The notes: generated by a model from the sequence alone, not told the origin. Shown: positions 52,244-62,664, counted from the stretch's first letter. The stretch: DNA of 64,000 nt from Pseudomonas sp. PSE14 (GCF_029203285.1 NZ_CP115669.1:3782001-3846000), one strand, 5' to 3'. Translations and numbers: made by a program.

Positions 52244-54319
52244 TCACTTGGTGCCCGACTTGGGATCCACCACGCCAGCGGTGTTGTCCAGCAGGCTCTT
52301 GGTCGCGGTCTGGATGAAGGACTCCAGGCGCAGGCGCAGGGACTCCTGGTCCGGCGCGTTTTCCACGCGGGTCACGCCGAAGTCCTTGCCGACCTTGTAG
52401 TCGTAGACGCGGATATCGCCTTCCTTGGGTTTGATCAGGATGCGGTTGCCGTTGATGATCGCCACCACCTGCTCGCTGCCGGAGGGCTTGATCACGCCGA
52501 TTCCCTTGTCGCCTTCGGGCAGGTTCAGCAGGTCGCGGCCCCAGCACTGGTTGCGAGTCTCGCCGCCCAGGCGGCCCATGATGGTCGGCACGATGTCGAT
52601 CTGGGTGCCGACGGTGTCGCGGGTGGCGCCGAACTTCTCCTGGATGCCCGGAGCGATCATCAGGAAGGGCACGTTGAAGCGGAACAGGTCCATTTCGGTC
52701 AGCTGGTCCGGCGCGCCGAAGCCGTGGTCACCCACCACGATGAACAGGGTGTCCTTGTAGTACGGCGACTTCTTGGCCTTCTCGAAGAACTGCCCCAGCG
52801 ACCAGTCGGAATAGCGCATGGCGGTCAGGTGCTCGTCGAGGCTGCCGTGGCCGGTCACGCGCTCCACCGGCAGGTCCTTCGGCAGTGCGTAGGGCACGTG
52901 GTTGGAGAGGCTCTGCAGCAGGGCGTAGAACGGCTTGCCGGTGGACTCGAGCTTGTCCAACTCCTCGTTGCCGCGGGCGAACATGTCCTGGTCGGACACA
53001 CCCCAGGTCGGGTCGGAGAACACCGGGTTCACGAAGTCGTTACGGCCGATGAAGGTGGTCATGCCCTGGTTGGCGAAGAAGCCGGACTGGTTGTCCCAGG
53101 CGAAGTCGCCGTTGTAGACGTAGACATCTTCATACTTGCGCGCCGACAGCAGCTGCGGCAGGCCGGAGAACTTGTGGCCACCCTCGGGCGTCTGCATCAG
53201 GTATTCGAAGCCCGGCAGGTTGGGGAAGCACGCCATGGTGGCGAACATGCCCTGGTGGGTGTGGGTGCCGTTGGAGAAGAACTGGGTGAACAGCAGGCCT
53301 TCCTTCGACAGCTTGTCGAAGTACGGAGTGATGTTGCCCTCCCCGCCCAGCGCACCGACGAAGTGGCCGGCGAAGCTTTCCAGCAGGATCACCACCACGT
53401 TCTTGACCGGCAGGGTGCCACCGGCCGGCGGGGTGAAGTCGCGGCGAATGGCGGCGGTATCGGCATCGACCAGCTTGTCGTTCGCCGTGAGCAGCATCTG
53501 GCGCACGGTGTCGCGGGCTTGGTCATTGGGCAGCGTGGATTTCCAGATATTCGCGCGGTCCTCGCCGAAGCGGTCCTCGGCGGCCTTGATCAGCGTCATG
53601 GTGCCGTTGAGGCCCAGGTGGTTGGCGAACATCGAGTCGGTGGTGAAGGCATCGCCCCAGCGCAGCGGCGGGCCCTGGCGCAGGGTGCCACGGGCGGCGA
53701 CGACGCACAGCACGACCACCACCAGCATCACGGCGATACGGATGTACCAGGCGGCAACGGCGGAGCCTGCGGCGCTCGGGCGGGTCGCACGGTCGATGCC
53801 GCGGAACAGCAGGTACAGCAGCCAGGTGGCGAAGGCCCAGGCCAGCAGGTAGCGGACCACCGGGTAGCCGTACCAGATCATGCTCATGACGGTCTTGGGG
53901 TCTTCGGCCATGTACTGGAACACCAGGCTGTTCAGGCGCTGGTGGAATTCACGGTAGAAGTCCATCTCCACCACGCCGAGGAACAGCGTGACGCTCGCGG
54001 TCAGGGTCAGCCAGGCCTTCCACAGCCAGCGCCAACCCATGGCGCGGGCACTGAGGAGGGCGAAGACCAGCGGGGCAACGATGTAGACCACCACGCGGAT
54101 GTCGAAACGCATGCCGGTGATGAACGCTTCGACGAAGGTGGAGGCCGGCGTGGTGCCGATCAGCTCGCGGTTGTAGATGAACAGCGCAAGACGCGTCAGG
54201 GAGAACATCGCCATCAGCGCAAGGACGCTGAGCGCAGTGAACGCCAGATGGCTGGAGACGGTGGGCCGCGTGAGGCTCGCACCGTTCTGGCGATTGGTCA
54301 GGACTTCTGGTTGGCCCAT
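52244..54319 (-). CDS. LTA-synthase/sulfatase-family membrane phosphotransferase
   Basis: A 691-residue protein: five hydrophobic N-terminal segments (about residues 30-210), then an extracytoplasmic alkaline-phosphatase-like domain starting at VVILLESFAGHFVGALGG, with nucleophile Thr in NGTHTHQGMF and metal-binding VGDHGFGAPDQ. In Gram-negatives the family transfers phosphoglycerol or phosphoethanolamine to glycans or lipids. ATG at 54319 precedes MGQPEVL; the upstream extension is not family-like. Confidence 0.9.
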   Translation of the reverse strand: MGQPEVLTNRQNGASLTRPTVSSHLAFTALSVLALMAMFSLTRLALFIYNRELIGTTPASTFVEAFITGMRFDIRVVVYIVAPLVFALLSARAMGWRWLWKAWLTLTASVTLFLGVVEMDFYREFHQRLNSLVFQYMAEDPKTVMSMIWYGYPVVRYLLAWAFATWLLYLLFRGIDRATRPSAAGSAVAAWYIRIAVMLVVVVLCVVAARGTLRQGPPLRWGDAFTTDSMFANHLGLNGTMTLIKAAEDRFGEDRANIWKSTLPNDQARDTVRQMLLTANDKLVDADTAAIRRDFTPPAGGTLPVKNVVVILLESFAGHFVGALGGEGNITPYFDKLSKEGLLFTQFFSNGTHTHQGMFATMACFPNLPGFEYLMQTPEGGHKFSGLPQLLSARKYEDVYVYNGDFAWDNQSGFFANQGMTTFIGRNDFVNPVFSDPTWGVSDQDMFARGNEELDKLESTGKPFYALLQSLSNHVPYALPKDLPVERVTGHGSLDEHLTAMRYSDWSLGQFFEKAKKSPYYKDTLFIVVGDHGFGAPDQLTEMDLFRFNVPFLMIAPGIQEKFGATRDTVGTQIDIVPTIMGRLGGETRNQCWGRDLLNLPEGDKGIGVIKPSGSEQVVAIINGNRILIKPKEGDIRVYDYKVGKDFGVTRVENAPDQESLRLRLESFIQTATKSLLDNTAGVVDPKSGTK

Positions 54320-54644
54320 TTCTAGGTTCCGTTTTGAACGTGTGGGTTCGAAGGCGCGCCGCCCGTGCGGGGCCCTGCGTAAGCGCGAAAAAACTGCGGC
54401 ATTACACCGCAAAAGCAGCGGCGGCGCATTCTATTCGGCGCCGCTGAAGCCGACATTAAGGCGACGCGAACAATCGTTTCGGAATGATACGAGCGCCCGG
54501 CAACAGCGCTACGACCGCCGGATGGCGGGCACAGTGCCGGACGGCGGGTGAAGAAACTGTCATGACCGACCGCCGGCCTGCCGGTATGGCGCCGCAACCC
54601 GCTGGGGGAAACGGCGCATAGCCTTGCCGCCGGCTGCGCGGAAA
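54320..54644. other. Gene-free region of 325 bp with two hairpins
   Basis: Contains TGCGG-cattaca-CCGCA (about 54395-54411) and CAGCGGCG...CGCCGCTG (about 54415-54446). No ORF with a ribosome-binding site seen, no T-tract terminator. Probably the promoter region of the sulfatase gene. Confidence 0.5.
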
Positions 54645-55505
<861 letters not shown>

Positions 55506-55660
55506 GGGCTGGGCTCCCGTCGGGACAAGACAATAGGAGGGGACGGCCGCGCCGCCCCGAAAGAGGCGCGCATTCTACGTGCCCGACGATGACAGGTCGA
55601 ACCCCGTCGTCAGCCGAACTCATGACCGGCAGTTTGAAAGTCAGCGCCGGGAGGACAGCC

Positions 55661-55690
55661 ATGCCCGCAACAGGTAAGGTCGCTGCATGA
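55661..55690 (+). CDS. Possible 9-residue leader peptide before alkA
   Basis: GGGAGG eight bases before ATG; MPATGKVAA then TGA overlapping the alkA ATG. Could translationally couple alkA; could also be chance, since alkA has its own AAGG. Confidence 0.3.
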   Translation: MPATGKVAA

Positions 55691-56592
55691 AAAACACATC
55701 CCCGACACCCCGGATCATCCACCTGCCCTACCGCGCCCCCTGGAGCTGGCAGCAGTTCCACGAGCACTTCGCCCTGCGCAGCCTGGGCGGCGTGGAGTGC
55801 CTGTCGCCCGAGCGCTACGCCCGTAGCGTGCGCATCGGCGATGAGGCCGGCTGGTTCAGCGTGCGCCCGCTGGAGGACCGCGCCGAGCTGGAACTGGAAA
55901 TCCACCTCGCCCCACAGCATGCCGAAACACTGGCGGCACGGGTGCGCAAGATGTTCGACCTGGACAGCGACCCCGGCCATATCGCCCAGCACCTGGGCAA
56001 CGACCCGCTGCTCAGCCCGCTCATCCGGCAAGCGCCGGGGTTACGCCTGCCCACCGCGTTCGACCCGTTCGAACAGGCAGTGCGCGCTATCGTCGGCCAA
56101 CAGGTGACCGTGAAGGCGGCGGTGACCATCGTCGGCCGGCTTGTCCAGCGCCTGGGCGAGGTGCTGCCCGGTGAAACCGAGGGCCAGCCGAGCCGCCTGT
56201 TCCCCACGCCCCAAGCCCTGGCCGACGCCGATCTCGCCGGCATCGGCATGCCCGGCAAGCGCGTGGAAACCCTGCAACGCTTCGCCGCCGCCTGCGCCAA
56301 CGGCACCCTGGCCCTGCATATCGACGACGGCGCCGACGACCTGGTGAAGCGTCTCTGCGCCCTGCCCGGTATCGGCCCCTGGACCGCCGAGTACGTCGCC
56401 CTGCGCGCCTTCGGCGATCCGGACGCCTTCCCCACGGCTGACCTGGGCCTGCTCAAGTCGCCGGTCTGGGGCGTGGAGGGCATCAACGCCCGCGACCTGC
56501 AACGCCGCGCCGAAGCCTGGCGGCCGTGGCGCGCCTACGCCGCCGTCTATCTGTGGCACGCTTACTCCCAGGGCGGCCGCACCGGAGGATGA
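55687..56592 (+). CDS. alkA: DNA-3-methyladenine glycosylase II
   Basis: Base-excision glycosylase for alkylated DNA, 301 residues. N-terminal AlkA_N-like domain, then helix-hairpin-helix GPD domain: LPGIGPWTAEYVALRAFGDPDAFPTADLGLLK, where the Asp of PTADLGL is the catalytic residue. The next alkyltransferase gene starts 2 bp beyond the stop. Confidence 0.94.
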   Translation: MKNTSPTPRIIHLPYRAPWSWQQFHEHFALRSLGGVECLSPERYARSVRIGDEAGWFSVRPLEDRAELELEIHLAPQHAETLAARVRKMFDLDSDPGHIAQHLGNDPLLSPLIRQAPGLRLPTAFDPFEQAVRAIVGQQVTVKAAVTIVGRLVQRLGEVLPGETEGQPSRLFPTPQALADADLAGIGMPGKRVETLQRFAAACANGTLALHIDDGADDLVKRLCALPGIGPWTAEYVALRAFGDPDAFPTADLGLLKSPVWGVEGINARDLQRRAEAWRPWRAYAAVYLWHAYSQGGRTGG

Positions 56593-56594
56593 CC

Positions 56595-57071
56595 ATGCAC
56601 TACCGCTACCACGACAGCCCCACCGGCCGCCTGCTGCTGGCTGGCGACGAAAGCGGGCTAAGGATGCTCTACATGGACCTGGAGCAGCGGCATTACCCCG
56701 AGCCGGACTGGCAACAGGGCAGCCCGCTGCTGGACGAGGTGGCGCGCCAGCTCGACCAGTACTTCGCCGGCAAGCGCCAGCGCTTCGACGTGCGCCTGAA
56801 CACCGGCGGCACCGAGTTCCAGCGCCAGGTCTGGCAGGCACTGCTGGAGATTCCCTACGGCTACACCACCGTCTATGCCGAACTGGCGCGGCGCATCGGC
56901 CGACCCAAGGCGATCCGTGCGGTGGGCGCGGCGAATGGCGCCAACCCCATCAGCATCATCGTGCCCTGCCACCGGGTGATCGGCAGCAACGGCAGTCTCA
57001 CCGGCTATGCCGGCGGCCTGCCGCGCAAGGAGCTGCTGCTGCGTCTGGAGGGCGCAATCGAAAGGGGCTAG
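56595..57071 (+). CDS. Methylated-DNA-protein-cysteine methyltransferase (Ogt-type)
   Basis: A 158-residue suicidal O6-alkylguanine repair protein. The acceptor Cys is in IIVPCHRVIGSNGSL and the helix-turn-helix region is GTEFQRQVWQALLEIPYG. ATG at 56595 follows GGAGG; an upstream ATG at 56589 overlaps alkA's stop. Operon with alkA. Confidence 0.93.
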   Translation: MHYRYHDSPTGRLLLAGDESGLRMLYMDLEQRHYPEPDWQQGSPLLDEVARQLDQYFAGKRQRFDVRLNTGGTEFQRQVWQALLEIPYGYTTVYAELARRIGRPKAIRAVGAANGANPISIIVPCHRVIGSNGSLTGYAGGLPRKELLLRLEGAIERG

Positions 57072-57601
57072 AAGTCGAAGGCGGTCTGTGCGGCCTGCGG
57101 GTCCTCGAAGCCCTCCAGCGCCAGCATGCGCAGCTTCGACGTGCTCCCGCCCGGCGCGGAGAAACCACCGGTCTTGCCGCCACTGGCCAGCACGCGGTGG
57201 CACGGGATGATCAACGGAATCGGATTGCTGCCCATCGCCTGCCCCACCGCGCGGGACAATCCGACATCGCCCAGGCGGCGGGCGATCTCGCCATAGGTGG
57301 TGGTCTCGCCACGTCCCAGCTGGAGGATGTCGTCATAGACGCGGCGATGGAAATCGCTGACGGCCGACAGGTCCAGCGGCAGGCCGTCGAAGGACACCGC
57401 CTCGCCCCGCGCATAGCCAAGGATCAACTGGCGCGCCTCGTCGATGAACGCCGGCCAGTGGGCGGTCTCGGTGCCGAGTCTGTCGAAGCGTTCGCGCATG
57501 GAATGCACGGAATCACCCGGCAGATAGGTGCGCACGATTCCCCGCGGGCTCCAGGCGAGCCCGAACCAGCCGAGTTCTGTTTCGATCAGGCAGTAATGCA
57601 T
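57068..57601 (-). CDS. Second methylated-DNA-protein-cysteine methyltransferase
   Basis: A 177-residue paralogue: acceptor motif LIIPCHRVLASGGKTGG. N-terminal half (HYCLIETELGWFGLAWSPRG) differs from the first. Convergent to, and overlapping by 4 bp, the first alkyltransferase; not an Ada fusion. Confidence 0.9.
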   Translation of the reverse strand: MHYCLIETELGWFGLAWSPRGIVRTYLPGDSVHSMRERFDRLGTETAHWPAFIDEARQLILGYARGEAVSFDGLPLDLSAVSDFHRRVYDDILQLGRGETTTYGEIARRLGDVGLSRAVGQAMGSNPIPLIIPCHRVLASGGKTGGFSAPGGSTSKLRMLALEGFEDPQAAQTAFDF

Positions 57602-57625
57602 CGCTCGAGTGTCCGCCCCCGGGTG

Positions 57626-58204
57626 CTATCCCGCAAGTCTTTCGCCGGCCAGCATGACCTCGCACCAGCGGCGCAGCTCGGCGCCGATGGCGTTGGCGGG
57701 GTCGCCCTTGCGCTCGAAGGCCCACCATAGCTGCGCGCCCTGCCACTGGCTGGCCATCAGGCGCCCGAGCAGCGGCTGTCGCGCCGGATCGCCACTCAAG
57801 CGCCGGCCCAGTGCCTTCGCCAGCGCCTCGCCCCACTGCGCACCGCGCTTGCGCAACAGCGGATCGCGCATGTCCTCACGCAGGATCAGCAGCCCTTCCG
57901 CGTAATCGGTCTCGCCCTCGCCCACCGGGAACATCGCCACCAGCATCCGCACCGCGCCTTCCGGGTTGAGCTCGGTTGTCTCATCGAGCCGCGCCGTCTG
58001 CGCATCCAGCTGGTCCCAGGCGCGCAGCAGCACGGCGCGGAGGAAGTCGGCCTTGGTAGCGTGGCGCTGCACCAGCGTCGCGGCGGACAGCCCCACTTCC
58101 CGCCCGACGGCGGCGAAGGTCACCGCCTCCGGCCCTTCACGCACCATCAGCGCCATGGCGGCGTCGAGTATCGCTTCGTCGCTGACCGTCTTGGTTCTGG
58201 CCAT
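57626..58204 (-). CDS. TetR-family transcriptional regulator
   Basis: A 192-residue repressor: N-terminal helix-turn-helix ILDAAMALMVREGPEAVTFAAVGREVGLSAATLVQRH. It is divergent from the RibD-like gene and probably binds the palindrome at 58217-58238 that covers both promoters. Confidence 0.92.
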   Translation of the reverse strand: MARTKTVSDEAILDAAMALMVREGPEAVTFAAVGREVGLSAATLVQRHATKADFLRAVLLRAWDQLDAQTARLDETTELNPEGAVRMLVAMFPVGEGETDYAEGLLILREDMRDPLLRKRGAQWGEALAKALGRRLSGDPARQPLLGRLMASQWQGAQLWWAFERKGDPANAIGAELRRWCEVMLAGERLAG

Positions 58205-58216
58205 TCAATCCTCTTT

Positions 58217-58238
58217 TATAAATGAACATTCATTTATA
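58217..58238. promoter_or_regulatory. Palindromic TetR-type operator
   Basis: TATAAATGAA-CA-TTCATTTATA: 10-bp perfect arms with a 2-bp centre in the 66-bp space between the tetR and RibD-like starts; typical size and position for a divergent TetR operator. Confidence 0.75.
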
Positions 58239-58270
58239 TATTGAGCGAATCTTACCGAAGGAGATTCAGC

Positions 58271-58798
58271 ATGGCCAGGATTCTCGGCTACATCGCCAGC
58301 AGCCTCGACGGCTACATCGCCACCCCGGAGCACGGCCTGGACTGGTTGTTCCGGCACGACAAGCTGGAACTGGGCGAGCACCACTACGACCTGTTCATCC
58401 AGCGCATTCGCACCTTGGTCATGGGGCGTGGCACCTATGACTTCCTCGAAGCCGACCCCAGTCCCTGGCCGTACGGTGAGCAGCGGGTGCTGGTGATGAC
58501 GTCACGGCCTATCGAAAACCCGAAGGGCCCGCTGGAAACCCGCAGCGATATCGACGCACTGGTGGCGGAACTGCGTGCGCTGGACGACGGGGACGTGTGG
58601 ATGCTTGGCGGCGGCCAGTTGCAGATGGCCTTTCTGGAGCGCGGGGCGCTGGATGAGCTGGAGGTCTACGTGATACCGGAAATCATCGGGGGCGGCATTC
58701 CGCTCTTTCCGGCCACCGGCTTCCAGGCTTCACCGACATTGGTGTCGGCGAAGATGATCGAGCCAGGGTGCGTGCGGATGCATTACCGGTTTGGTTGA
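58271..58798 (+). CDS. RibD C-terminal/dihydrofolate-reductase-like protein
   Basis: A 175-residue NADPH-type reductase fold: ARILGYIASSLDGYIATPEHG at the start and WMLGGGQLQMAFL and IIGGGIPLF later. Start chosen by AAGGAG nine bases before ATG. Regulated probably by the adjacent TetR protein; substrate unknown. Confidence 0.88.
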   Translation: MARILGYIASSLDGYIATPEHGLDWLFRHDKLELGEHHYDLFIQRIRTLVMGRGTYDFLEADPSPWPYGEQRVLVMTSRPIENPKGPLETRSDIDALVAELRALDDGDVWMLGGGQLQMAFLERGALDELEVYVIPEIIGGGIPLFPATGFQASPTLVSAKMIEPGCVRMHYRFG

Positions 58799-58838
58799 GG
58801 GGGATAGCCGGTTGTCATGGAGTAGGTGGAGGGATTTC

Positions 58839-59126
58839 GCGGACAGAGTCCGCTCCTACAAGATCAAGGGCCCCTCACCCTAACCCTCTCCCGCAAGCGG
58901 GAGAGGGGACTGTTCGGTGCAGGATGAAACCGTAGTGTCAGCCGGCACGGACGGCTCCCTCTCCCTGAGGGAGAGGGCTGGGGTGAGGGGGAAGCGCAGG
59001 CAGGGATTAACCCGGTAGAAGACAGTTGCTCCTACGGAAACTGCCAAGCTTGCAGGGGCAACCATCGTGCTCCCGTAGGGCCGGGAACCAAGATCAAACG
59101 GCGTATAACGTCGAACGTTATACGCC
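58839..59126. repeat. Composite intergenic repeat, inverted copy of the 31.5-kb cluster
   Basis: 58839-58990 is the reverse complement of 31543-31693 with few differences: REP unit, GGGAGAGGG/CCCTCTCCC ends and about 100 bp of middle. It is followed by the palindrome GGCGTATAACGT-CGA-ACGTTATACGCC at 59100-59126, identical to 31484-31510. No gene in this 342-bp gap. Confidence 0.88.
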
Positions 59127-59140
59127 CTACGCGTTCGCTC

Positions 59141-59329
59141 TCAGGTGCGAACTTTGCTGCGCGGCCCGGCGAATGCCCAGACGATCAACCCCAGCACCGG
59201 CAGAACGGCGATCACCAGAACCCAGATGATCTTCTTCGGTATGTCGGCGTCGCTTCTCGCCACGTTGAGGATGGCCCAGATGTCCACGACGAAGATAACC
59301 AGGGCGATCAGTTCGCGCAGGAAACCCAT
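59141..59329 (-). CDS. Small membrane protein with PLDc_N-type domain, 62 aa
   Basis: Two helices (ELIALVIFVVDIWAILNVA and KIIWVLVIAVLPVLGLIVWAF) joined by RSDADIPKK, the pattern of the phospholipase-D-nuclease N-terminal domain (PLDc_N), ending FAGPRSK. ATG at 59329 follows AGAGGG; a TTG two codons earlier is possible. Function unknown. Confidence 0.8.
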   Translation of the reverse strand: MGFLRELIALVIFVVDIWAILNVARSDADIPKKIIWVLVIAVLPVLGLIVWAFAGPRSKVRT

Positions 59330-59401
59330 ATTCAAGATCCCTCTATAGAAAGTTGGTGCGCTGATGATAGCGTCCCGCGCCCCGACAGCGCGAGCGACGG
59401 C

Positions 59402-60085
59402 TCAGACCCGCGCGGGGTCGATCACCGCGAAACTGGCCACGGTGTCGTGCCCTTCCAGCACGCCACCTTCGCGGGCCAGGCCGATGGTCTGCAGGCCGGC
59501 CTGCTGTGCGGCGTCCAGTTCCTGCACTACGTCGGAGAGGAACAGGATCTCCTCGCCGGGCAGGCCGATGGCGGCGGCGATACGCTGGTAGGACTCGGCC
59601 TCTCGTTTGGGCCCGCTAGTGGTGTCGAAATAGCCGGAGAACAGCGGCGTCAGGTCGCCCGCCTCGGAACAGCCGAAGATCAGTTTCTGCGCCTGGATCG
59701 AACCGGAGGAATAGACGTAGAGCTTGAAGCCCTCGGCATGCCAGTGGCGCAGCGCGTCCACGGCGTCCGGGTAGACGTGCCCCTTGAGCTGGCCGGCGCG
59801 GTAGCCCTGCTCCCAGACCATGCCCTGCAGCGCCTTGAGCGGCGTGGCCTTGCGGTCTTCGGCGATCCAGCCCAGGAGAATCTCGATGCAGCGCTCGGTG
59901 TCGGCGCTGACTTCACCGCTGTCGGCGCGTACGGCGGCCAGTTGCTCGGCCACGGCCGGTTCGCTGGCGTGCTCGCGGACGAAGTCCGGCAGGTGCGCGG
60001 CGGCATAGGGGAAGAGCACGTCGAAGACGAAGCTGACCGCGCTGGTGGTGCCTTCGATGTCGGTGAGGATGGCTTTGATCGGCAT
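59402..60085 (-). CDS. mtnC: Acireductone synthase (enolase-phosphatase E1)
   Basis: HAD-superfamily enzyme of methionine salvage, 227 residues. Nucleophile motif is [19 protein letters not shown] and [12 protein letters not shown] are the later HAD motifs. The open frame extends upstream through REP sequence; the ATG at 60085 is correct for the family. The repeats at 60129-60206 separate it from mtnD. Confidence 0.95.
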   Translation of the reverse strand: MPIKAILTDIEGTTSAVSFVFDVLFPYAAAHLPDFVREHASEPAVAEQLAAVRADSGEVSADTERCIEILLGWIAEDRKATPLKALQGMVWEQGYRAGQLKGHVYPDAVDALRHWHAEGFKLYVYSSGSIQAQKLIFGCSEAGDLTPLFSGYFDTTSGPKREAESYQRIAAAIGLPGEEILFLSDVVQELDAAQQAGLQTIGLAREGGVLEGHDTVASFAVIDPARV

Positions 60086-60128
60086 GGAAAACTCCAAAGG
60101 TCCGCCTCTGGCGTAGGCGGGAAGATAT

Positions 60129-60206
60129 GTAGGAGCGAGCTTGCTCGCGAACCGCATGCCGCTGAACTGACCGGCGAGATTGTTCGCGAGCAAGCTCGCT
60201 CCTACG
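60129..60206. repeat. Inverted REP pair between mtnD and mtnC
   Basis: GTAGGAGCGAGCTTGCTCGC at 60129-60153 faces GTTCGCGAGCAAGCTCGC at 60183-60206. The pair lies in the 176-bp gap of the operon and may form a hairpin that modulates mtnC expression. Confidence 0.88.
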
Positions 60207-60261
60207 AAGAGCAAATAACGCCCCGCCTGCCAGTGGCGACTAGGGCAAATTCCCCATTGGA

Positions 60262-60807
60262 TCAGTCTTCCAGCAACGGGAAGCGCTTGGCGATGTCGTC
60301 GCCGGTGAACTTGGCGACCCATCCCTCGGCATTGTTGAACAGGCGGATGGACACGAAGTGCGGACGCTCGCCCATGTCGAACCAATGGCGGGTGCCTGCC
60401 GGCACCGAGATCAGGTCGTTCTTCTCGCACAGCACGGCGTAGACGTGATCCTCGATGTGCAGAGTGAACAACCCGCGACCGGCGACGAAGAAGCGCACCT
60501 CGTCCTCGCCGTGGCGGTGTTCGTCGAGGAACTTGGCGCGAAGTTCGTCCTTCTGCGGGTGATCGGCGGTCAGGCTGACCACGTCCACGGTGACGTAGCC
60601 CTCCTCCTCCTGCAGGCGGCGGATCTCGTGCTGGTAGGCGGCGAGCACCTCCTCCTGGCTGGCGCCGGGGGCGATGGGTGCGTTGGCCTGCCAGCGCTGG
60701 AAGCGCACGCCGACGGCGTTCAGGGTCGAGGCGATGTCCTCGGCATGAGTCAGCAGCTTCAGCGGCTGCTCGGGGCTCGATTCGTGGTAGACGGTCAGGC
60801 TGCTCAT
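60262..60807 (-). CDS. mtnD: Acireductone dioxygenase
   Basis: A cupin metal-dependent dioxygenase of methionine salvage, 181 residues. Metal ligands in [15 protein letters not shown] (two His and Glu) and a later His in GTRHWFDMG. Converts acireductone to the keto acid precursor of methionine. Confidence 0.96.
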   Translation of the reverse strand: MSSLTVYHESSPEQPLKLLTHAEDIASTLNAVGVRFQRWQANAPIAPGASQEEVLAAYQHEIRRLQEEEGYVTVDVVSLTADHPQKDELRAKFLDEHRHGEDEVRFFVAGRGLFTLHIEDHVYAVLCEKNDLISVPAGTRHWFDMGERPHFVSIRLFNNAEGWVAKFTGDDIAKRFPLLED

Positions 60808-60835
60808 GGTCGGGCTACTCGATTCTCAAGGTTGT

Positions 60836-61459
60836 TCAGCGGGCGCCACGCAGGCTCAGCACCTTCAGCTCGCACTCGAAGAGGAACTCGAAGGCTTCGA
60901 TCTGGCGCAGCGCGTCGCTCATGCGCGGTCCCCAAGTGTACAGGCCGTGGCCACGGATCAGATAACCGGGGCAGTCGGGATGGGCGTCGAGCCAGGGCTG
61001 CACCTTGACAGCCAGGCGGGCGATGTCCTGGTCGTTGTCGAAGATCGGCACGGTGACGCGGCCTTCGTGGGTGGTGACGCCGGCGAAGGCCTTCTGCAGC
61101 TCGTAGTCTTCCAGCTCCAGGCGGTCGCCAGGCGTGAGACGCGAAAGCACGGTGGCATTCACCGAATGGGTGTGCAGCACCGCGCCGATCTCCGGGCGCC
61201 AGGCGTAGAGCTGGGTGTGCAGGAGGGTTTCCGCAGAGGGCTTCTTGCCCGGCTCCAGGCTGTTGCCGGCCAGATCGGTTTCCAGCACGTCGTCGATACC
61301 GAGCTGGCCCTTGTGCTTGCCCGAGACGGTGAGCAGCGCGCGGTCAGCCGCCAGGCGCGCCGAGTAGTTGCTGCTGGTGGCCGGCGACCAACCGCGGCCG
61401 TAGAGGAAGCGCCCGGCTTCGATGATCTGCTGGGTCAGCTGTTCACGGGTGTCGTTCAT
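60836..61459 (-). CDS. mtnB: Methylthioribulose-1-phosphate dehydratase
   Basis: A class II aldolase-fold dehydratase, 207 residues: GWSPATSSNYSARL opens the fold, LHTHSVNATVLSR holds the zinc His pair and IRGHGLYTWG the third His. First of mtnB-mtnD-mtnC on the minus strand. Overlaps the MFS gene by 17 bp. Confidence 0.95.
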   Translation of the reverse strand: MNDTREQLTQQIIEAGRFLYGRGWSPATSSNYSARLAADRALLTVSGKHKGQLGIDDVLETDLAGNSLEPGKKPSAETLLHTQLYAWRPEIGAVLHTHSVNATVLSRLTPGDRLELEDYELQKAFAGVTTHEGRVTVPIFDNDQDIARLAVKVQPWLDAHPDCPGYLIRGHGLYTWGPRMSDALRQIEAFEFLFECELKVLSLRGAR

Positions 61460-62603
61460 GCGGGTCCTCGTTCAGACGGGTCCAGATGATGAAGGCGGCG
61501 GCCAGCGCGGCCACGCTCGCAATGGCGAAGGTCCAGGCCGGGCCAAGGCTACCCCAGCTGTAGCCGGAGTAAAGCGCACCCAGCGCACCGCCCGTCCCCG
61601 CCAGCGCGGCGTAGAGCGCCTGGCCCTGTCCCTGCTGGCGGGCCTGGAAGCTGCGCTGGACGAAATGAATCGCGGCGGCATGGAAGCTGCCGAAGGTGGC
61701 AGCATGCAGCAACTGGGCGAACAGCAGCACCGGCAGGTGCCCGGCCAGCGTGCCCAACAGTAGCCAGCGCAAGGCCGCCAGCAGGAAACTTGCCGCCAGC
61801 ACCTGGCGTAGGGAAAAGCGCTTGAGCAGGCGCGGCATGACCAGGAACAGCAACACCTCGGCCACCACGCCCAGCGCCCAGAGCTGGCCGATCAGGCCAC
61901 GGGCGTAGCCGAGCGCTTCCAGGTGCAGGGTCAGGAAGGTGTAGTACGGGCCGTGGGACAGCTGCATCAGGCATACGCACAGGTAGAACGCCAATACGCC
62001 GGGGCTGCGCAGTTGCTTGAGGAAGCCGCCGGCATCGGCCTCGTCATGGCGCGCCGGCGGTTGCGCATTGGGCACCCACCAACTGGCGCCGATTATGCCC
62101 AGCATGATTGCCAGCAGCGCCAACGGGTAGGCATCCAGGCTGGCGCGCTCGAACAGCCAGCCCAGGCCGACCACGGTGCAGATGAAACCAATGGAGCCCC
62201 ACAGGCGGATGCGGCTGTAGCTCTCGGTGCGCCCGCTCAGGTGCGCGAGGGTGATCACCTCGAACTGCGGCAGCACGGCATGCCAGAAGAACGCATGCCC
62301 GGCCATCACCAGCGCCAGCCAGGCGTAGCTGTGATCCAGGAAGATGCCGGCGAAGCACAGCGCCGTGCACACCGCGCCGAAGCGCACGATGGCCAGCCGC
62401 TGGCCGCTGCGGTCGCCCAGCCAGCCCCACAGGTTCGGCGCCACGCAGCGCATCAGCATGGGGATGGCGACCAACTCGCCGATGCGCGGCGCCGGGAAGC
62501 CCAGGTGATGGAAATACAGCGCGAGGAACGGCGCCGTCCCACCCAGCAGGCAGAAGTAGAAGAAGTAGAAACTGGACAGCCGCCAGTAGGGAACCTGAGC
62601 CAT
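61443..62603 (-). CDS. MFS permease of the HcaT/phenylpropionate type
   Basis: A 386-residue 12-helix transporter opening RLSSFYFFYFCLLGGTAPFLALYF, with MFS loop WGWLGDRSGQRL. It is coupled to mtnB (17-bp overlap), suggesting import of methylthioribose or a related compound rather than phenylpropionate. Substrate inferred from context. Confidence 0.87.
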   Translation of the reverse strand: MAQVPYWRLSSFYFFYFCLLGGTAPFLALYFHHLGFPAPRIGELVAIPMLMRCVAPNLWGWLGDRSGQRLAIVRFGAVCTALCFAGIFLDHSYAWLALVMAGHAFFWHAVLPQFEVITLAHLSGRTESYSRIRLWGSIGFICTVVGLGWLFERASLDAYPLALLAIMLGIIGASWWVPNAQPPARHDEADAGGFLKQLRSPGVLAFYLCVCLMQLSHGPYYTFLTLHLEALGYARGLIGQLWALGVVAEVLLFLVMPRLLKRFSLRQVLAASFLLAALRWLLLGTLAGHLPVLLFAQLLHAATFGSFHAAAIHFVQRSFQARQQGQGQALYAALAGTGGALGALYSGYSWGSLGPAWTFAIASVAALAAAFIIWTRLNEDPHERHP

Positions 62604-62664
62604 CAGCGGCGGGAGGCACGTGACGCTCCCGCGAACCGGGCGGCTCGCGGGAGGTTCAGGTCAC

